A stretch of 64,000 nt of DNA, from assembly GCF_004339565.1 (NCBI RefSeq), contig NZ_SMFZ01000001.1, positions 3,162,001 through 3,226,000 on the forward strand. The letters are read 5' to 3'. The stretch is from Pseudonocardia endophytica (GTDB lineage: Bacteria; Actinomycetota; Actinomycetes; Mycobacteriales; Pseudonocardiaceae). How positions within the stretch are numbered: the stretch's first letter is position 1; every line of letters begins with the position of its first letter. The notes beneath the pieces were generated by a model. The model saw only the letters and a program-made list of their open reading frames with translations, searched no databases and was not told where the DNA came from. Position numbers and translations under genes: made by a program. Positions 24,431 through 33,191 of the stretch are shown here, in pieces.

Positions 24431-25066
24431 ATGCAGCTCACGCACTACGGGCACTCGTGTGTCCTGCTCGACACCGGCTCGGCCCGCATCCTGATCGACC
24501 CGGGCGCGTTCTCCTCGGGGTTCGCCGGCCTGGAGGGCCTGGACGCGATCCTGGTCACCCACCAGCACTTCGACCATCTCGACCCCGAGCAGCTGACCGT
24601 CCTGCTGCGCGGCAACCCGGACGCGACGGTGTACGTCGACCACGGCACGGCGGGCGAGCTGCCGGACGGGATCGACCACCGCGTCGTCGCGCCGGGCGAC
24701 AGCTTCCCGGCGGGCGGCTCCGAGGTCCGCGTCGTCGGCTACGGCAACCACGCGGTGATCCATCCGGACGTCCCGATCGTGCCGAACAACGGCTACCTGG
24801 TCGACGGCCGCGTGCTGCACCCCGGCGATGCGTACGTCCCGCACGGCCCGGAGGAGCTGGAGACGCTCCTGCTGCCGACCGGCGCGCCGTGGCTGAAGCT
24901 CTCGGAGGCCGTCGACTACCTCCGCCTGGTCGCGCCGCGCACGGTCGTGCCGATCCACGAGCAGACGCTGTCCCGGCCGCAGATGCACTACGGCATGTTC
25001 GACTCGCTCGGCCCGGCGTCCAGCACGGTGGTCGTGCCGGAGCGGGAGAAGCCGGTCGACGTCTGA
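24431..25066 (+). CDS. MBL-fold metal-dependent hydrolase
   Basis: Metallo-beta-lactamase-fold protein of 211 residues, similar in pattern to UlaG/UPF0173 hydrolases and to Rv0786c of mycobacteria. It opens MQLTHYGHSCVLLDTGSARI, has the metal motif THQHFDH, and further candidate ligands in GYGNHAVIH, LHPGDAYVPH and PIHEQTLSRP. The substrate is unknown. Translation starts at an ATG four bases after the PPOX-like gene. It is convergent with the DUF2334 gene and close to the purSL unit, as in mycobacteria. Confidence 0.85.
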   Translation: MQLTHYGHSCVLLDTGSARILIDPGAFSSGFAGLEGLDAILVTHQHFDHLDPEQLTVLLRGNPDATVYVDHGTAGELPDGIDHRVVAPGDSFPAGGSEVRVVGYGNHAVIHPDVPIVPNNGYLVDGRVLHPGDAYVPHGPEELETLLLPTGAPWLKLSEAVDYLRLVAPRTVVPIHEQTLSRPQMHYGMFDSLGPASSTVVVPEREKPVDV

Positions 25067-25070
25067 CCGG

Positions 25071-25850
25071 TCAGGCCGCGGACGCCAGCGACGGCAGCAG
25101 CCCACGGTGCACGGACGGCGACGCGCCCTCCTCGATCGCCGCGCGCACCCCGCGGAGCGCGGCGTCGACCCGGTTCTGCTTGCGAAGGTCCTTGGCCCGC
25201 AGGGCGATCCGGACGGTGCCACCCCTTCCTGCGGTGCGGGCGGCTGCCTGCTCCAGCGCGCGGGCGCGCCGGTTCTCCCCCGCCGGACGTTCCGCGGACC
25301 GCGGCCACTGGTCGGAGCTGCGGAAGGTCAGCAGGCGAGCGCGCAGCACCGGTCCGGCCGGGTCCGGCGACCGCAGGGCCGACTCGTCGGCCAGCAGCCG
25401 GAAGCCGTGCTCGCGCAGCGCGGCGAGCGTCCCGTCGGAGGCGACCCAGCGGGGCGGCGCGAAGCCGTCGGTGGTGAGCCCGATCCGGGTCAGGATCCGG
25501 CGGGCGGCCGTGACCCGCAGCGTCGCCTCGTGCTCGGGCAGCGCGCCGAACTCGGTGCGGCGCCCGATCCGCGGGACGGACTGCCAGGACCCGATCGGGT
25601 CGGCGGTGTGGTCGTAGCCGTGCAGCAGGACGTCGTCGCCCGCCCGGACGCGGCCGGCCACCCAGTGCACGAGCGGCGAGCCGGCCGCGAGGGGGCCCTC
25701 CGGACCGCGGGGCTGCAGGAGGTGGGTCACCGGCACGCCGTGCCGATCGAGCTCCCCCGCGAACGCGACGGCGCGGGCGTGGTCGGCGTCGTCGCCGTCG
25801 GTGAGGCCGGACAGGGACACGAGGAGCAGCGGACCACTCATGGGACCCAT
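25071..25850 (-). CDS. DUF2334 deacetylase-like protein
   Basis: Protein of 259 residues with the polysaccharide deacetylase-like fold of DUF2334. Visible parts are PLLLVSLSGLTDGDDADHAR, LLHGYDHT (matching the HGxxH metal motif), GFAPPRWVASDGTL and RLLTFRSSDQWPRS. A signal peptide is not evident, so substrate and place of action are unclear. An alternative ATG three codons later (MSGPLL) is equally possible. The gene is convergent with the MBL-fold gene, four bases away, and shows no operon partner. Confidence 0.75.
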   Translation of the reverse strand: MGPMSGPLLLVSLSGLTDGDDADHARAVAFAGELDRHGVPVTHLLQPRGPEGPLAAGSPLVHWVAGRVRAGDDVLLHGYDHTADPIGSWQSVPRIGRRTEFGALPEHEATLRVTAARRILTRIGLTTDGFAPPRWVASDGTLAALREHGFRLLADESALRSPDPAGPVLRARLLTFRSSDQWPRSAERPAGENRRARALEQAAARTAGRGGTVRIALRAKDLRKQNRVDAALRGVRAAIEEGASPSVHRGLLPSLASAA

Positions 25851-25929
25851 GAGGCCATACGGACGTGAACCGCTCGTGAGGCCGGGGAGTCGGTCGGGCG
25901 ACGAACGGCGGCCGCGCCGGCGCCGCGGG

Positions 25930-26416
25930 TCAGCGCGCCGTGAAACCGCCGTCGACCCTCAGCTCCGCGTCGTTGACCATCGCGGCCTCCGGAGAGGCGA
26001 GGTAGACGACGGCCGCCGCGACCTCGGCCGGCTCGGCGAAGCGGCCCGCGGGGATCTCGGCCCGGTGCGCGTCGCCGGCCGGGTTGTCCCACGCGGTCCG
26101 TCCGAGCTCGGTGAGCACGACCGTCGGCGAGACCGCGTCGACCGTGACCCCCTGCGGCCCCCACTCGCCGGCCAGCACCCGGGTGAGGCCGTTGAGCCCG
26201 CGGCCTTCGACGCGCGGTAGGCGGCGTGCCGGTCGAGCCCGCTGCTCGCGGCCTGGGAGGCCAGGTTCACGATCCGGCCGTACCCCTGGCCGACCATCAC
26301 CCGCCCGGCCGCCTTCGCCGTCAGCCACGATCCGGGCAGAGCGAGCGGGCGACCTCGGCACCGATGCCGGACGCCGCTCCGGTGACCAGGGCGACCGAAC
26401 CGGTCAGGTCGAACAT
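25930..26416 (-). pseudogene. Broken short-chain dehydrogenase/reductase gene
   Basis: Three pieces of one SDR lie in three frames. The first 26 codons give [20 protein letters not shown] with the TGxxxGxG cofactor motif. They then join, out of frame near 26331-26345, to a middle piece (GSWLTAKAAGRVMV, then HAAYRASKAA with the YxxxK active site), so about 85-90 residues are missing. A second shift near 26196-26204 leads to the C-terminal piece (LTRVLAGEWGPQGVTVDAVS to the end). It overlaps the isomerase stop by one base (TGATG), so it was the last gene of the polyol operon. In known threitol pathways an SDR oxidises D-threitol; that identity is only a suggestion. Confidence 0.85.
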
Positions 26417-26916
26417 CAGCGGTCCGTCCCCGCGGTGCCCGCCCCGGCGAACCGGTCGTGCCCGTCGTAGCCCTCGATCGCGGCGACCTTGTCCGCGGAG
26501 GCACTCTGCGGGTCGAACCGGTAGCCCAGCCACTCGGAGGCCAGCCTGCGGGCGAGCTCGATCCCGATCACCCGCTGCCCCATGCACAGCACCTGCGCGT
26601 CGTTGGACATCACGGAGCGCTCGACGGAGAACGAGTCGTGCGCGGTGACGGCCCGGATGCCGGGCACCTTGTTCGCCGAGATCGCGACGCCGAGGCCGGT
26701 GCCGCAGACCAGCAGCGCCCGGTCCGCCTCGCCGTCGGCGACCTTGCGGGCCGCGGCGACGCCGATGTGCGGGTAGGCGGTGTGGCCGTCCTCCGCGACG
26801 CCGACGTCGATCACCTCGGCGACCCGGTCGTCGGCCTGCAGGTCGGCCTTCAGGGTTTCCTTGTAGTCGAAACCGGCGTCGTCGGCGCCCACGACGATTC
26901 GCAGCTTCCCGGTCAC
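26416..26916 (-). CDS. derI: RpiB/LacAB-family sugar-phosphate isomerase (DerI-like)
   Basis: Aldose-ketose isomerase of 166 residues. It has the family motifs [53 protein letters not shown] (active-site Cys and GTGxG loop) and [20 protein letters not shown]. Beside a DhaK-DhaL kinase and a tetritol-type dehydrogenase, the best reading is D-erythrulose-4-phosphate isomerase (DerI), giving D-erythrose 4-phosphate, rather than housekeeping ribose-5-phosphate isomerase. The GTG start overlaps the kinase stop (GTGA), and its stop overlaps the broken SDR start. Substrate assignment rests on context. Confidence 0.8.
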   Translation of the reverse strand: MTGKLRIVVGADDAGFDYKETLKADLQADDRVAEVIDVGVAEDGHTAYPHIGVAAARKVADGEADRALLVCGTGLGVAISANKVPGIRAVTAHDSFSVERSVMSNDAQVLCMGQRVIGIELARRLASEWLGYRFDPQSASADKVAAIEGYDGHDRFAGAGTAGTDR

Positions 26917-28637
26917 GCGTTCTCCTCCCCGGACGTCAGCACGGTCCCGACCGCGGTGAGGACCAGCGCCATCGACGTCGCCCCCGCGTCGGGTGTTCCC
27001 AGGCTCTTCTCGGCCAGCGGGCGTGCCCGGCCGATCCGCGGCCGCAGCTCGGCGGTCTCCCGCGCCCTGCCGGTGGCGATCCCCGCCGCCGCGGTCCAGC
27101 CTTCGGCGAGGTCAGCGCCGTCGCCGACCCGCCGCTCCAGCTCGTCGACGAACGGCAGCAGGGCGTCGAGGAGGGTCTTGTCCCCCGGCTCCGCGCCGCC
27201 GAGCAGCTGGATCGTCGCCGCGAACTCGCGCGCCCCCGCCGCGACCGTGCTCGCCGGGTAGCTGTCGGCGGTGTCGCCGAGGTGCCGCCCGAGCGACTCC
27301 AGCGCCGCGCCCCACAACACCCCGGACGTGCCGCCGGCACGCTCGGCCCAGGCCTGCCCGGCCTGCTGCAGCAGCCAGCCGCCGCCGACGTCGTCGCCGC
27401 ACTCGGCGATCCGTGCGGTGGCGGCGGTGACGCCCTTGACCATGCCGCGGCCGTGGTCGCCGTCGCCCGCGACCGCGTCGATCCGGCCCAGCTCGTGCTC
27501 GTTCTCCCGGATCACCGACTCGACGGCGGCGAGCGCGGCGCGGACGGTCCCTGCCATGCGCCGCCCCGCCTCGCCGGCCACCGGTGCGGTCACGACGGCC
27601 TCGGCGTCGGCGAGCTCGTCGGCGGTCGGCTCGCGCAACGCGGCGACGGGTGCGCCCGCCTTGCGGTAGGCCGGGGTGTAGGCGTCGGCCCGCCAGAGCG
27701 CGTCGAGCTCGTCGTCGAGCCACATCAGGGTCAGCGAGCAGCCGCCCATGTCGAGGCTGGTCACGAGCTCACCCACCTCCGGCTCGACGAGCTCGCACCC
27801 GGCGTCGCGCAGACGCGGCGCGATGTGGCGCCAGAGCAGGAACAGCTCCTCGTACTTCGTGGTCCCGAGCCCGTTGAGGATCACCCCGACGTTCCGGCCG
27901 GCCCCGGCGGGCGTGTTCTTGAGCACGTCGTCGACGAGCAGCGCGGCCAGGTCCCGGGCCGGGAGCATCGGCACGTCGCGGATGCCGGGCTCGCCGTGGA
28001 TGCCCAGCCCGAGACCGAGATGCCCCTCCGGCACGGAGAACAGCGGCTCCTCCTCGCCGGGCATCGTGCAGCCGGAGAACGCGACGCCGAGCGTGCGGGT
28101 CGCCGCGTTCGCCGCGTTGCCGAGCCGCTCGACCTCGTCGATGCCGAGGCCCTCTGCCGCGGCCGCGCCCATCACCTTGAACACCGTGAAGTCGCCCGCG
28201 ATGCCGCGCCGCTCCTCCTCGGTGTCGGAGGAGGCGACGTCGTCGGTGACGACGACGATCCGGGTGTCGATCCCCTCGGCCCGCAGCCGCTCGGCCGCGA
28301 TCCCGAAGTTGATGGTGTCGCCCGCGTAGTTGCCGAAGCTGAAGATCACGCCCCGGCCCTGGTTCGCGGCCTTGCCGACGGAGTAGGCCTGGGCCGCCGA
28401 CGGCGAGGTGAAGATGTTGCCGACCACCGCACCGGTGGCGAGGCCGGGCCCGACCGTGCCGCAGAACGCCGGGTAGTGCCCGGACCCGCCGCCGATCACG
28501 ACCGCGACCTGCGGCCGCTCCCCGCGGTGCGACACCACGCCGCCGTGCACCCCCCGGACACGGTCGGCGTAGAGGTCGAGGAAGCCGGCGAGCTGGTCGT
28601 CGGCGAAGTCGGCCGGGTCGTCGAAGATCCTGGTCAT
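26913..28637 (-). CDS. derK: DhaK-DhaL fusion ketose kinase (DerK-like)
   Basis: ATP-dependent kinase of the dihydroxyacetone kinase family, 574 residues. The DhaK part (about 1-330) has [29 protein letters not shown]-like [15 protein letters not shown], and GIHGEPG with the His expected to bind the ketose. The DhaL part (about 360-574) has [26 protein letters not shown] and [14 protein letters not shown] for ATP and metal. In mycobacterial tetritol catabolism such fusions phosphorylate D- or L-erythrulose; the linked RpiB-type isomerase favours D-erythrulose 4-kinase. The ATG follows a GGAGGGG ribosome site. Glycerone itself cannot be excluded as substrate. Confidence 0.83.
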   Translation of the reverse strand: MTRIFDDPADFADDQLAGFLDLYADRVRGVHGGVVSHRGERPQVAVVIGGGSGHYPAFCGTVGPGLATGAVVGNIFTSPSAAQAYSVGKAANQGRGVIFSFGNYAGDTINFGIAAERLRAEGIDTRIVVVTDDVASSDTEEERRGIAGDFTVFKVMGAAAAEGLGIDEVERLGNAANAATRTLGVAFSGCTMPGEEEPLFSVPEGHLGLGLGIHGEPGIRDVPMLPARDLAALLVDDVLKNTPAGAGRNVGVILNGLGTTKYEELFLLWRHIAPRLRDAGCELVEPEVGELVTSLDMGGCSLTLMWLDDELDALWRADAYTPAYRKAGAPVAALREPTADELADAEAVVTAPVAGEAGRRMAGTVRAALAAVESVIRENEHELGRIDAVAGDGDHGRGMVKGVTAATARIAECGDDVGGGWLLQQAGQAWAERAGGTSGVLWGAALESLGRHLGDTADSYPASTVAAGAREFAATIQLLGGAEPGDKTLLDALLPFVDELERRVGDGADLAEGWTAAAGIATGRARETAELRPRIGRARPLAEKSLGTPDAGATSMALVLTAVGTVLTSGEENA

Positions 28638-28691
28638 GTCCCCTCCTCGGGACGGGTCCGGGCGGACCGGCTCGCGGCCGCCCGTCGCGGG

Positions 28692-29990
28692 CTAGTGGGC
28701 GGCGGCGGCAGCGCGGAGCTGCGTCGCGTCCTCGGGGACGTTCAGGAACGAGACCATCACGAAGGCCGCCGCGTAGAGGACGACGAAGGCCCAGACGACG
28801 CCGGTGTTCCCGGTGCCGATTCCGAGCATCAGCGCGACGACGCCGGAGCCGAGGAACGCGGCGCCACCGGCGGCCGTCGTGTACATGGCCATCGCGGCAC
28901 CCTTATGCTCCGGGGCGAGTGCGGGCATGATCGCGCCCATCGGGACGAACCCGGCGAGCAGGCAGCCGAACACGCAGCCTGCGACGACCGAGACCCAGAA
29001 CCCCCAGGTGGAGCCGGCCGGGACGGCGTGCGGCACGTACCACCAGAGCAGCAGTCCGACGGCGGAGCCGAACACGCCGAACCACTGCACGGTGCGACGC
29101 CAGCCCCACTTGTCCCCCACGGCACCGAAGACGGCGTTGACCAGGATGTTCGTCGCGTAGACGAACACGGTCATGGTGAGCCAGCGGCTCTGCCCCCAGC
29201 CGAGATCGGTGGCGATGACCGTCGGCAGGATGATGAACATGCCGTACTGCGGCGCCGTGTTGATCAGCCGGACGAGGAAGCCCATGAGGATCTTCGGGTT
29301 GCGCGCGGTGAGCCGCAGGCCCGCCGTCATCACCTGACCGGTCGACTCGCCCGCCGGGGCCAGGCGCTTCGTCGCGTGCGGCTCGTGCACGCCGTACCGC
29401 GCGATCAGGAAGCCGGCGACGACCAGGACCGTCGAGCCGATCATGGCCGCGGTCTCGCCACCGGTCGCCCCGCCGAACGCCGGGATCATCCCCAGCGCGA
29501 ACAGCGAGCCGAGCGTGGGCAGGCCACCGGTGAACATGACGTAGAACCAGCCGACCGCGACGCCGTTGCGCTCGTACGGCGTGACGACGTTGATCCAGAC
29601 CAGGAACGCGAACGCGAACAGCGGGTAGCCGAAGCCGCGCAGGAAGTAGGTGGCCGCGACGAGCGGGAGGCTGCCGATCTGCAGGCTGAGCAGGAACAGC
29701 ACCTCGAACACGACCCACACGACCATGCCGAGCGTCATCACCCGTCGCGGACCCCACAGGTCGGCCAGTGCGCCGGACAGATAGCTGGCGACCAGCACGG
29801 CGAGGCTGTATCCGGTGATCACCGTCGCGACGGTCGCCTCCGGCGAGCCGAGCACGGCCTCGATGTGCGGGGAGATGAAGTTGGACTCGGTCCCGTTGCC
29901 GGTCATGAAGACCAGCACGCCGAGGAAGCCCCAGCGCAGGGAGTGCGGGATGCCGATGCGGTCGAGGAAGGTCTCGTGCGGCGTCGTCAT
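28692..29990 (-). CDS. MFS polyol permease (RbtT/DalT/CsbX type)
   Basis: Major facilitator transporter of 432 residues with about twelve hydrophobic segments. The start MTTPHETFLDRIGIPHSLRW and the segment FMTGNGTESNFISPHIEAVL resemble the ribitol/arabitol permease group; GALADLWGPRRVMTLG is the loop 2-3 motif and GAVGDKWGWRRTVQWFG the matching one in the second half. Linkage to a tetritol dehydrogenase and ketose kinase suggests uptake of erythritol, threitol or a related polyol. The gene lies 11 bases after the dehydrogenase and 54 before the kinase, all on one strand. Confidence 0.87.
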   Translation of the reverse strand: MTTPHETFLDRIGIPHSLRWGFLGVLVFMTGNGTESNFISPHIEAVLGSPEATVATVITGYSLAVLVASYLSGALADLWGPRRVMTLGMVVWVVFEVLFLLSLQIGSLPLVAATYFLRGFGYPLFAFAFLVWINVVTPYERNGVAVGWFYVMFTGGLPTLGSLFALGMIPAFGGATGGETAAMIGSTVLVVAGFLIARYGVHEPHATKRLAPAGESTGQVMTAGLRLTARNPKILMGFLVRLINTAPQYGMFIILPTVIATDLGWGQSRWLTMTVFVYATNILVNAVFGAVGDKWGWRRTVQWFGVFGSAVGLLLWWYVPHAVPAGSTWGFWVSVVAGCVFGCLLAGFVPMGAIMPALAPEHKGAAMAMYTTAAGGAAFLGSGVVALMLGIGTGNTGVVWAFVVLYAAAFVMVSFLNVPEDATQLRAAAAAH

Positions 29991-30001
29991 GTCCGGCCCC
30001 C

Positions 30002-31099
30002 TCACGCGTTCGGGAGGATCGAGACCTTGACCGACGCACCGGAGGTGTCGCCGACGAGGTCGAGGGCCTTCTGGAAGTCCGCGAGCGGCACCTGGTGGGT
30101 GCAGATGTCGGAGATCGGGAGCTTGCCGTCCTCCAACATCTTGATCGCGGCCGGCCAGCAGTGCGGGCCGAGGTGGGCGCCGCGGACGTCGAGCTCCTTG
30201 TCGTCGGAGATGATCGACCAGTCGACGGTGACCTCGGAGCCGAACACGGAGTACTCGACGTAGGTGCCGAGCTTGCGCAGCAGGTTCAGGCCCTGCGCGA
30301 CGGCCGGGACGGCGCCGGAGCCCTCGAGGTAGACGTCGGCGCCGTAGCCGTCGGTCAGTTCCTTGACCCGGGCGACGGCGTCCTCGCGGCCGATGTTGAT
30401 CGTCAGGTCGGCTCCGGTGCGGCGGCCCAGCTCGAGCTTGTGGTCGTCGAGGTCCAGCGCGATCAGCAGGCGTGGGTTCTTCGCCCGCGCGCCGGCGATC
30501 AGCCCGAGACCGATCGGACCGCACCCGGCGACGACCACCACGTCGTCGAAGGAGATGGTGGCCCGCTCCACGGCGTGCAGCGCGCAGGACAGGGGCTCGG
30601 CGAACGCGGCGTGCTGCGGCTCCAGGTCGGCGGAGACCGTGTGCACGCGTGCCCGGGTCGGTACCACCATGTACTGGGCCATCGCGCCGTCGAAGTTGCG
30701 GAAGCCGAACATGTCGTGCGGGCCGCACATCCAGTACTGGCCGCGCAGGCAGTAGCGGCACTGCTCGCACGGGACGATCTGCTCGCAGACGACCCGGTCA
30801 CCGACCGAGACGCCGTGCAGCGCGAGACCCTCGGCGTCGCCGTCGACGACGCGCCCGACGAACTCGTGGCCGGGGGTGACACCGGTCTGGGCCCACGCCG
30901 GGCGGTTCTCGTCGCCCCAGAACTTCGCCGCGCCGTGGTAGCACTTCAGGTCGCTCGCGCAGACCCCCACGGCCTCGACCTGCATGAGCAGCTCACCGGC
31001 CCCCGGCTTCGGGACGTCCACCTCCTCCAGCCGGTAGTCCTCGGGGCCGTGCACGACCACGGCCTGCATCCGGGCGGGAATCGCTGTCTCGGCAGCCAC
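30002..31099 (-). CDS. eltD: Zinc-dependent polyol dehydrogenase (EltD-like)
   Basis: Medium-chain zinc dehydrogenase of 365 residues. The catalytic domain has VGVCASDLKCYHGAAKFWGD, GHEFVGRVV, and the structural zinc cysteines in PCEQCRYCLRGQYWMC; the cofactor domain has VVAGCGPIGLGLIAGA. The stretch from CASDLKCYHG through DENRPAWA closely matches my memory of the erythritol/L-threitol dehydrogenase EltD of M. smegmatis, so oxidation of a tetritol to erythrulose with NAD is likely. The GTG start at 31099 is chosen because GGAGG lies 8 bases upstream. It is the first gene of the polyol operon, with operator-like repeats in front. Confidence 0.85.
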   Translation of the reverse strand: MAAETAIPARMQAVVVHGPEDYRLEEVDVPKPGAGELLMQVEAVGVCASDLKCYHGAAKFWGDENRPAWAQTGVTPGHEFVGRVVDGDAEGLALHGVSVGDRVVCEQIVPCEQCRYCLRGQYWMCGPHDMFGFRNFDGAMAQYMVVPTRARVHTVSADLEPQHAAFAEPLSCALHAVERATISFDDVVVVAGCGPIGLGLIAGARAKNPRLLIALDLDDHKLELGRRTGADLTINIGREDAVARVKELTDGYGADVYLEGSGAVPAVAQGLNLLRKLGTYVEYSVFGSEVTVDWSIISDDKELDVRGAHLGPHCWPAAIKMLEDGKLPISDICTHQVPLADFQKALDLVGDTSGASVKVSILPNA

Positions 31100-31134
31100 G
31101 GCGGAACCTCCATCGGCGTCACGCTCACCTCGGC

Positions 31135-31207
31135 GTGAACGGATGTCCTGAGCATGCGTTCTGCTGTGAACATCCGTCAACACATCCGTTCTAATGTGAA
31201 CAAACGT
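31135..31207. promoter_or_regulatory. Operator array between the polyol operon and its regulator
   Basis: Three 12-mers of the form GTGAACnnnnGT recur at 31135 (GTGAACGGATGT), 31166 (GTGAACATCCGT) and 31196 (GTGAACAAACGT), spaced 31 and 30 bases, about three helical turns. GAACGGATGT (31137-31146) also has a perfect inverted partner ACATCCGTTC (31182-31191). A -10-like TACGAT for the regulator gene is at 31212-31217. The regular spacing fits a multimeric SorC-family regulator acting on both divergent genes. Confidence 0.65.
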
Positions 31208-31256
31208 GCAGTACGATGGTGGGAGAGGATCCGGGGGTGGACGGAAGGAGGCGGTG

Positions 31257-32231
31257 ATGGCGCCGCGGGACTTCACCCGCCGTGACCTGAGGCTGATGCA
31301 TCGGGCGGCACGGCTGTACTATGTGGACGAACTGAACCAGGCCGCGATCGCGGAGCGTCTGACCGTCTCCCGGCCGACCGTGTCCCGGCTGCTCGCCGAG
31401 GCACGACGGGTCGGGATCGTGCGGATCTCGGTGCACGACCCGGACTCGCTCGGCACCGGCGGCGACGAGGCACTGCGGCTCGCGGAGGCGCTCGGCGTCG
31501 AGAAGGTGTGGGTCGCGCCGTTCGCCGCGACCGATCTCGGGCCTGCGCTGGCGGAACCGGTCGGCGAGGCGCTGCGCGACGCCGGCCTGCACTCCGGGGA
31601 CGTGCTGCTGGTGTCGTCCGGACGGACCGTGTGGGAGCTGGGCCACGAGGCACTCCCCGCGGTGCCGGGTCTGCACATCGTGCCGACCGTCGGCGGGGTC
31701 TCCGAGCCGGAGGCGTGGCACCAGACGAACGAGATCACCCGCGCGGTCGCCGAGCGGATGCAGGGCCGCCCGAACTTCCTGTTCACGCAGGCCATGCCGT
31801 CCCCGGCGATGCGCCGCACCCTCGCAGAGGATCCGGAGTTCCAGCGGGTCACCGGGTTCTGGACCAACGCCGACGCCGCGCTGGTCGGCATCGGTGCCCC
31901 GCCCGCCGGGCGTGAGTCGATCTCGACGTCGGTCCCGCTGGACGACGAGGGACTGCGCGCCGCGGTCGGCGACGTCTGCCTGAACTTCTACCGCGCCGAC
32001 GGCGGCCCGATCGACTTCCCGGGCAGCGACCGCATGGTGCGCATCGCCCCCGAGCAGCTGCGGAAGGTGCCGCGGACGATCGCCGCGGCCGCCGGGACGG
32101 AGAAGGTGCCGAGCATCGTCGTCGCCGCGCGGGCGGGTCTGTTCAACCGGCTCGTCACCGACGCCCCGACGGCCGCGGCGCTGCTCGACCGGCTCGACCC
32201 CGGCGCTCCTGGCGGGCACGCGCCGTCGTGA
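31257..32231 (+). CDS. SorC/DeoR-type sugar-binding transcriptional regulator
   Basis: Regulator of 324 residues with an N-terminal helix-turn-helix (about 8-60: LYYVDELNQAAIAERLTVSR, PTVSRLLAEARRVGIV) and a C-terminal sugar-phosphate-binding domain of the SorC type (LLVSSGRTVWELGH, VPTVGGVSEPEAWHQTNEIT, GFWTNADAALVGIGAPP). Such proteins bind phosphorylated sugars and control the adjacent catabolic operon. It diverges from the EltD-like gene across an operator-like array, so it probably senses a tetrulose phosphate. The ATG is chosen because GGAGG lies 5 bases upstream; a GTG one codon earlier is possible. Confidence 0.87.
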   Translation: MAPRDFTRRDLRLMHRAARLYYVDELNQAAIAERLTVSRPTVSRLLAEARRVGIVRISVHDPDSLGTGGDEALRLAEALGVEKVWVAPFAATDLGPALAEPVGEALRDAGLHSGDVLLVSSGRTVWELGHEALPAVPGLHIVPTVGGVSEPEAWHQTNEITRAVAERMQGRPNFLFTQAMPSPAMRRTLAEDPEFQRVTGFWTNADAALVGIGAPPAGRESISTSVPLDDEGLRAAVGDVCLNFYRADGGPIDFPGSDRMVRIAPEQLRKVPRTIAAAAGTEKVPSIVVAARAGLFNRLVTDAPTAAALLDRLDPGAPGGHAPS

Positions 32232-32260
32232 CGGTCTGCCGCACACCTGCCGGGCGTGGC

Positions 32261-32320
32261 GCACCCCGCGCCGGCGTGTCGCACCCGTCGCGGACGGTGC
32301 GGCACGCCGGGCCGGGGTGC
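32261..32320. repeat. Palindromic repeat family B, copy 2
   Basis: Inner arms CCGGCGTGTCGCACC (32271-32285) and GGTGCGGCACGCCGG (32296-32310) pair over 15 bases with one G-T wobble; outer arms GCACCCC (32261-32267) and GGGGTGC (32314-32320) also pair. It lies between the convergent regulator gene and purC. The centre differs from copy 1 (T-G here, C-A there) and the loop differs, but the nested layout is kept. Confidence 0.7.
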
Positions 32321-32333
32321 ACCGGCTCCGCGG

Positions 32334-33191
32334 TCACCGCGCCGGGGAGATCCACTCCTGCCCGGTGATCCGGCGGTAGACCTCGGCGTAGCGGTCGTGC
32401 ACGACCCGCACCACGTCGTCGGGGACCTCGGGGCCGGGGGCGGTGCGGTCCCAGTCCAGATGCGACGACCAGTCGCGCACGTACTGCTTGTCGAACGAGA
32501 ACTGCGGGCGGCCGGGTTCGTACCGGTCGGCCGGCCAGAACCGCGACGAGTCGGGCGTCAGGACCTCGTCGCCGAGCACGATCTCGCCGCTCGCGTCGCG
32601 GCCGAACTCCAGCTTGGTGTCCGCGACGAGGATGCCGCCGTCCGCGGCCGACGACGCGCCGCGGCGGTAGACCTCCAGTGTCAGGGCCCGCAGCGTCTCC
32701 GCCGCGTCGCCGCCGACGAGTGCGACGACGTCGTCGAACGTCATGAACTCGTCGTGCTCGCCGACCGGTGCCTTGGTGGTCGGCGTGAAGATCGGCTCCG
32801 GGAGCTGCGAGCCGTCGACAAGGCCGTCCGGGAGCCGCACGCCGGAGACCGCCCCGTCCCGCTCGTACTCCTTGAGCCCGAGGCCCGTCAGGTAGCCGCG
32901 GGCGATGCACTCGACCGGCAGCATCTCCAGCGGGCGGCAGCGCACGGCGCGCCCGGCGAACTCGCCCGGGATCCGCTCGGTGCCGATGACATGGTTCGGC
33001 ACGAGGTCCGCGGTGCGCTCGAACCAGTACAGCGACAGCGCCGTGAGGATCGCGCCCTTGTCCGGGATGGGCGTCGGCAGGATCACGTCGTAGATCGAGA
33101 GCCGGTCGGACGCGACGAGCAGCAGCTCGGCGGGGTCGCAGTCCTCGTCGAGGTACAGCTCGCGGACCTTGCCCGAGTGGATCAGCTTCAC
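32334..33191 (-). CDS. purC: SAICAR synthetase PurC
   Basis: Phosphoribosylaminoimidazole-succinocarboxamide synthase, which joins CAIR and aspartate using ATP. The 285-residue protein shows LIHSGKVRELY, LVASDRLSIYDVILPTPIPD, ECIARGYLTG, LVDGSQLPEPIFTPTTKAP and ILVADTKLEFG, and near the end PDSSRFWPADRYEPG and SFDKQYVRDW. The GTG start is used, giving the normal MKLIHSGK opening; it overlaps the purB stop by four bases (GTGA), so the two are coupled. A family B palindrome follows the stop and may end the transcript. Confidence 0.96.
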   Translation of the reverse strand: MKLIHSGKVRELYLDEDCDPAELLLVASDRLSIYDVILPTPIPDKGAILTALSLYWFERTADLVPNHVIGTERIPGEFAGRAVRCRPLEMLPVECIARGYLTGLGLKEYERDGAVSGVRLPDGLVDGSQLPEPIFTPTTKAPVGEHDEFMTFDDVVALVGGDAAETLRALTLEVYRRGASSAADGGILVADTKLEFGRDASGEIVLGDEVLTPDSSRFWPADRYEPGRPQFSFDKQYVRDWSSHLDWDRTAPGPEVPDDVVRVVHDRYAEVYRRITGQEWISPAR

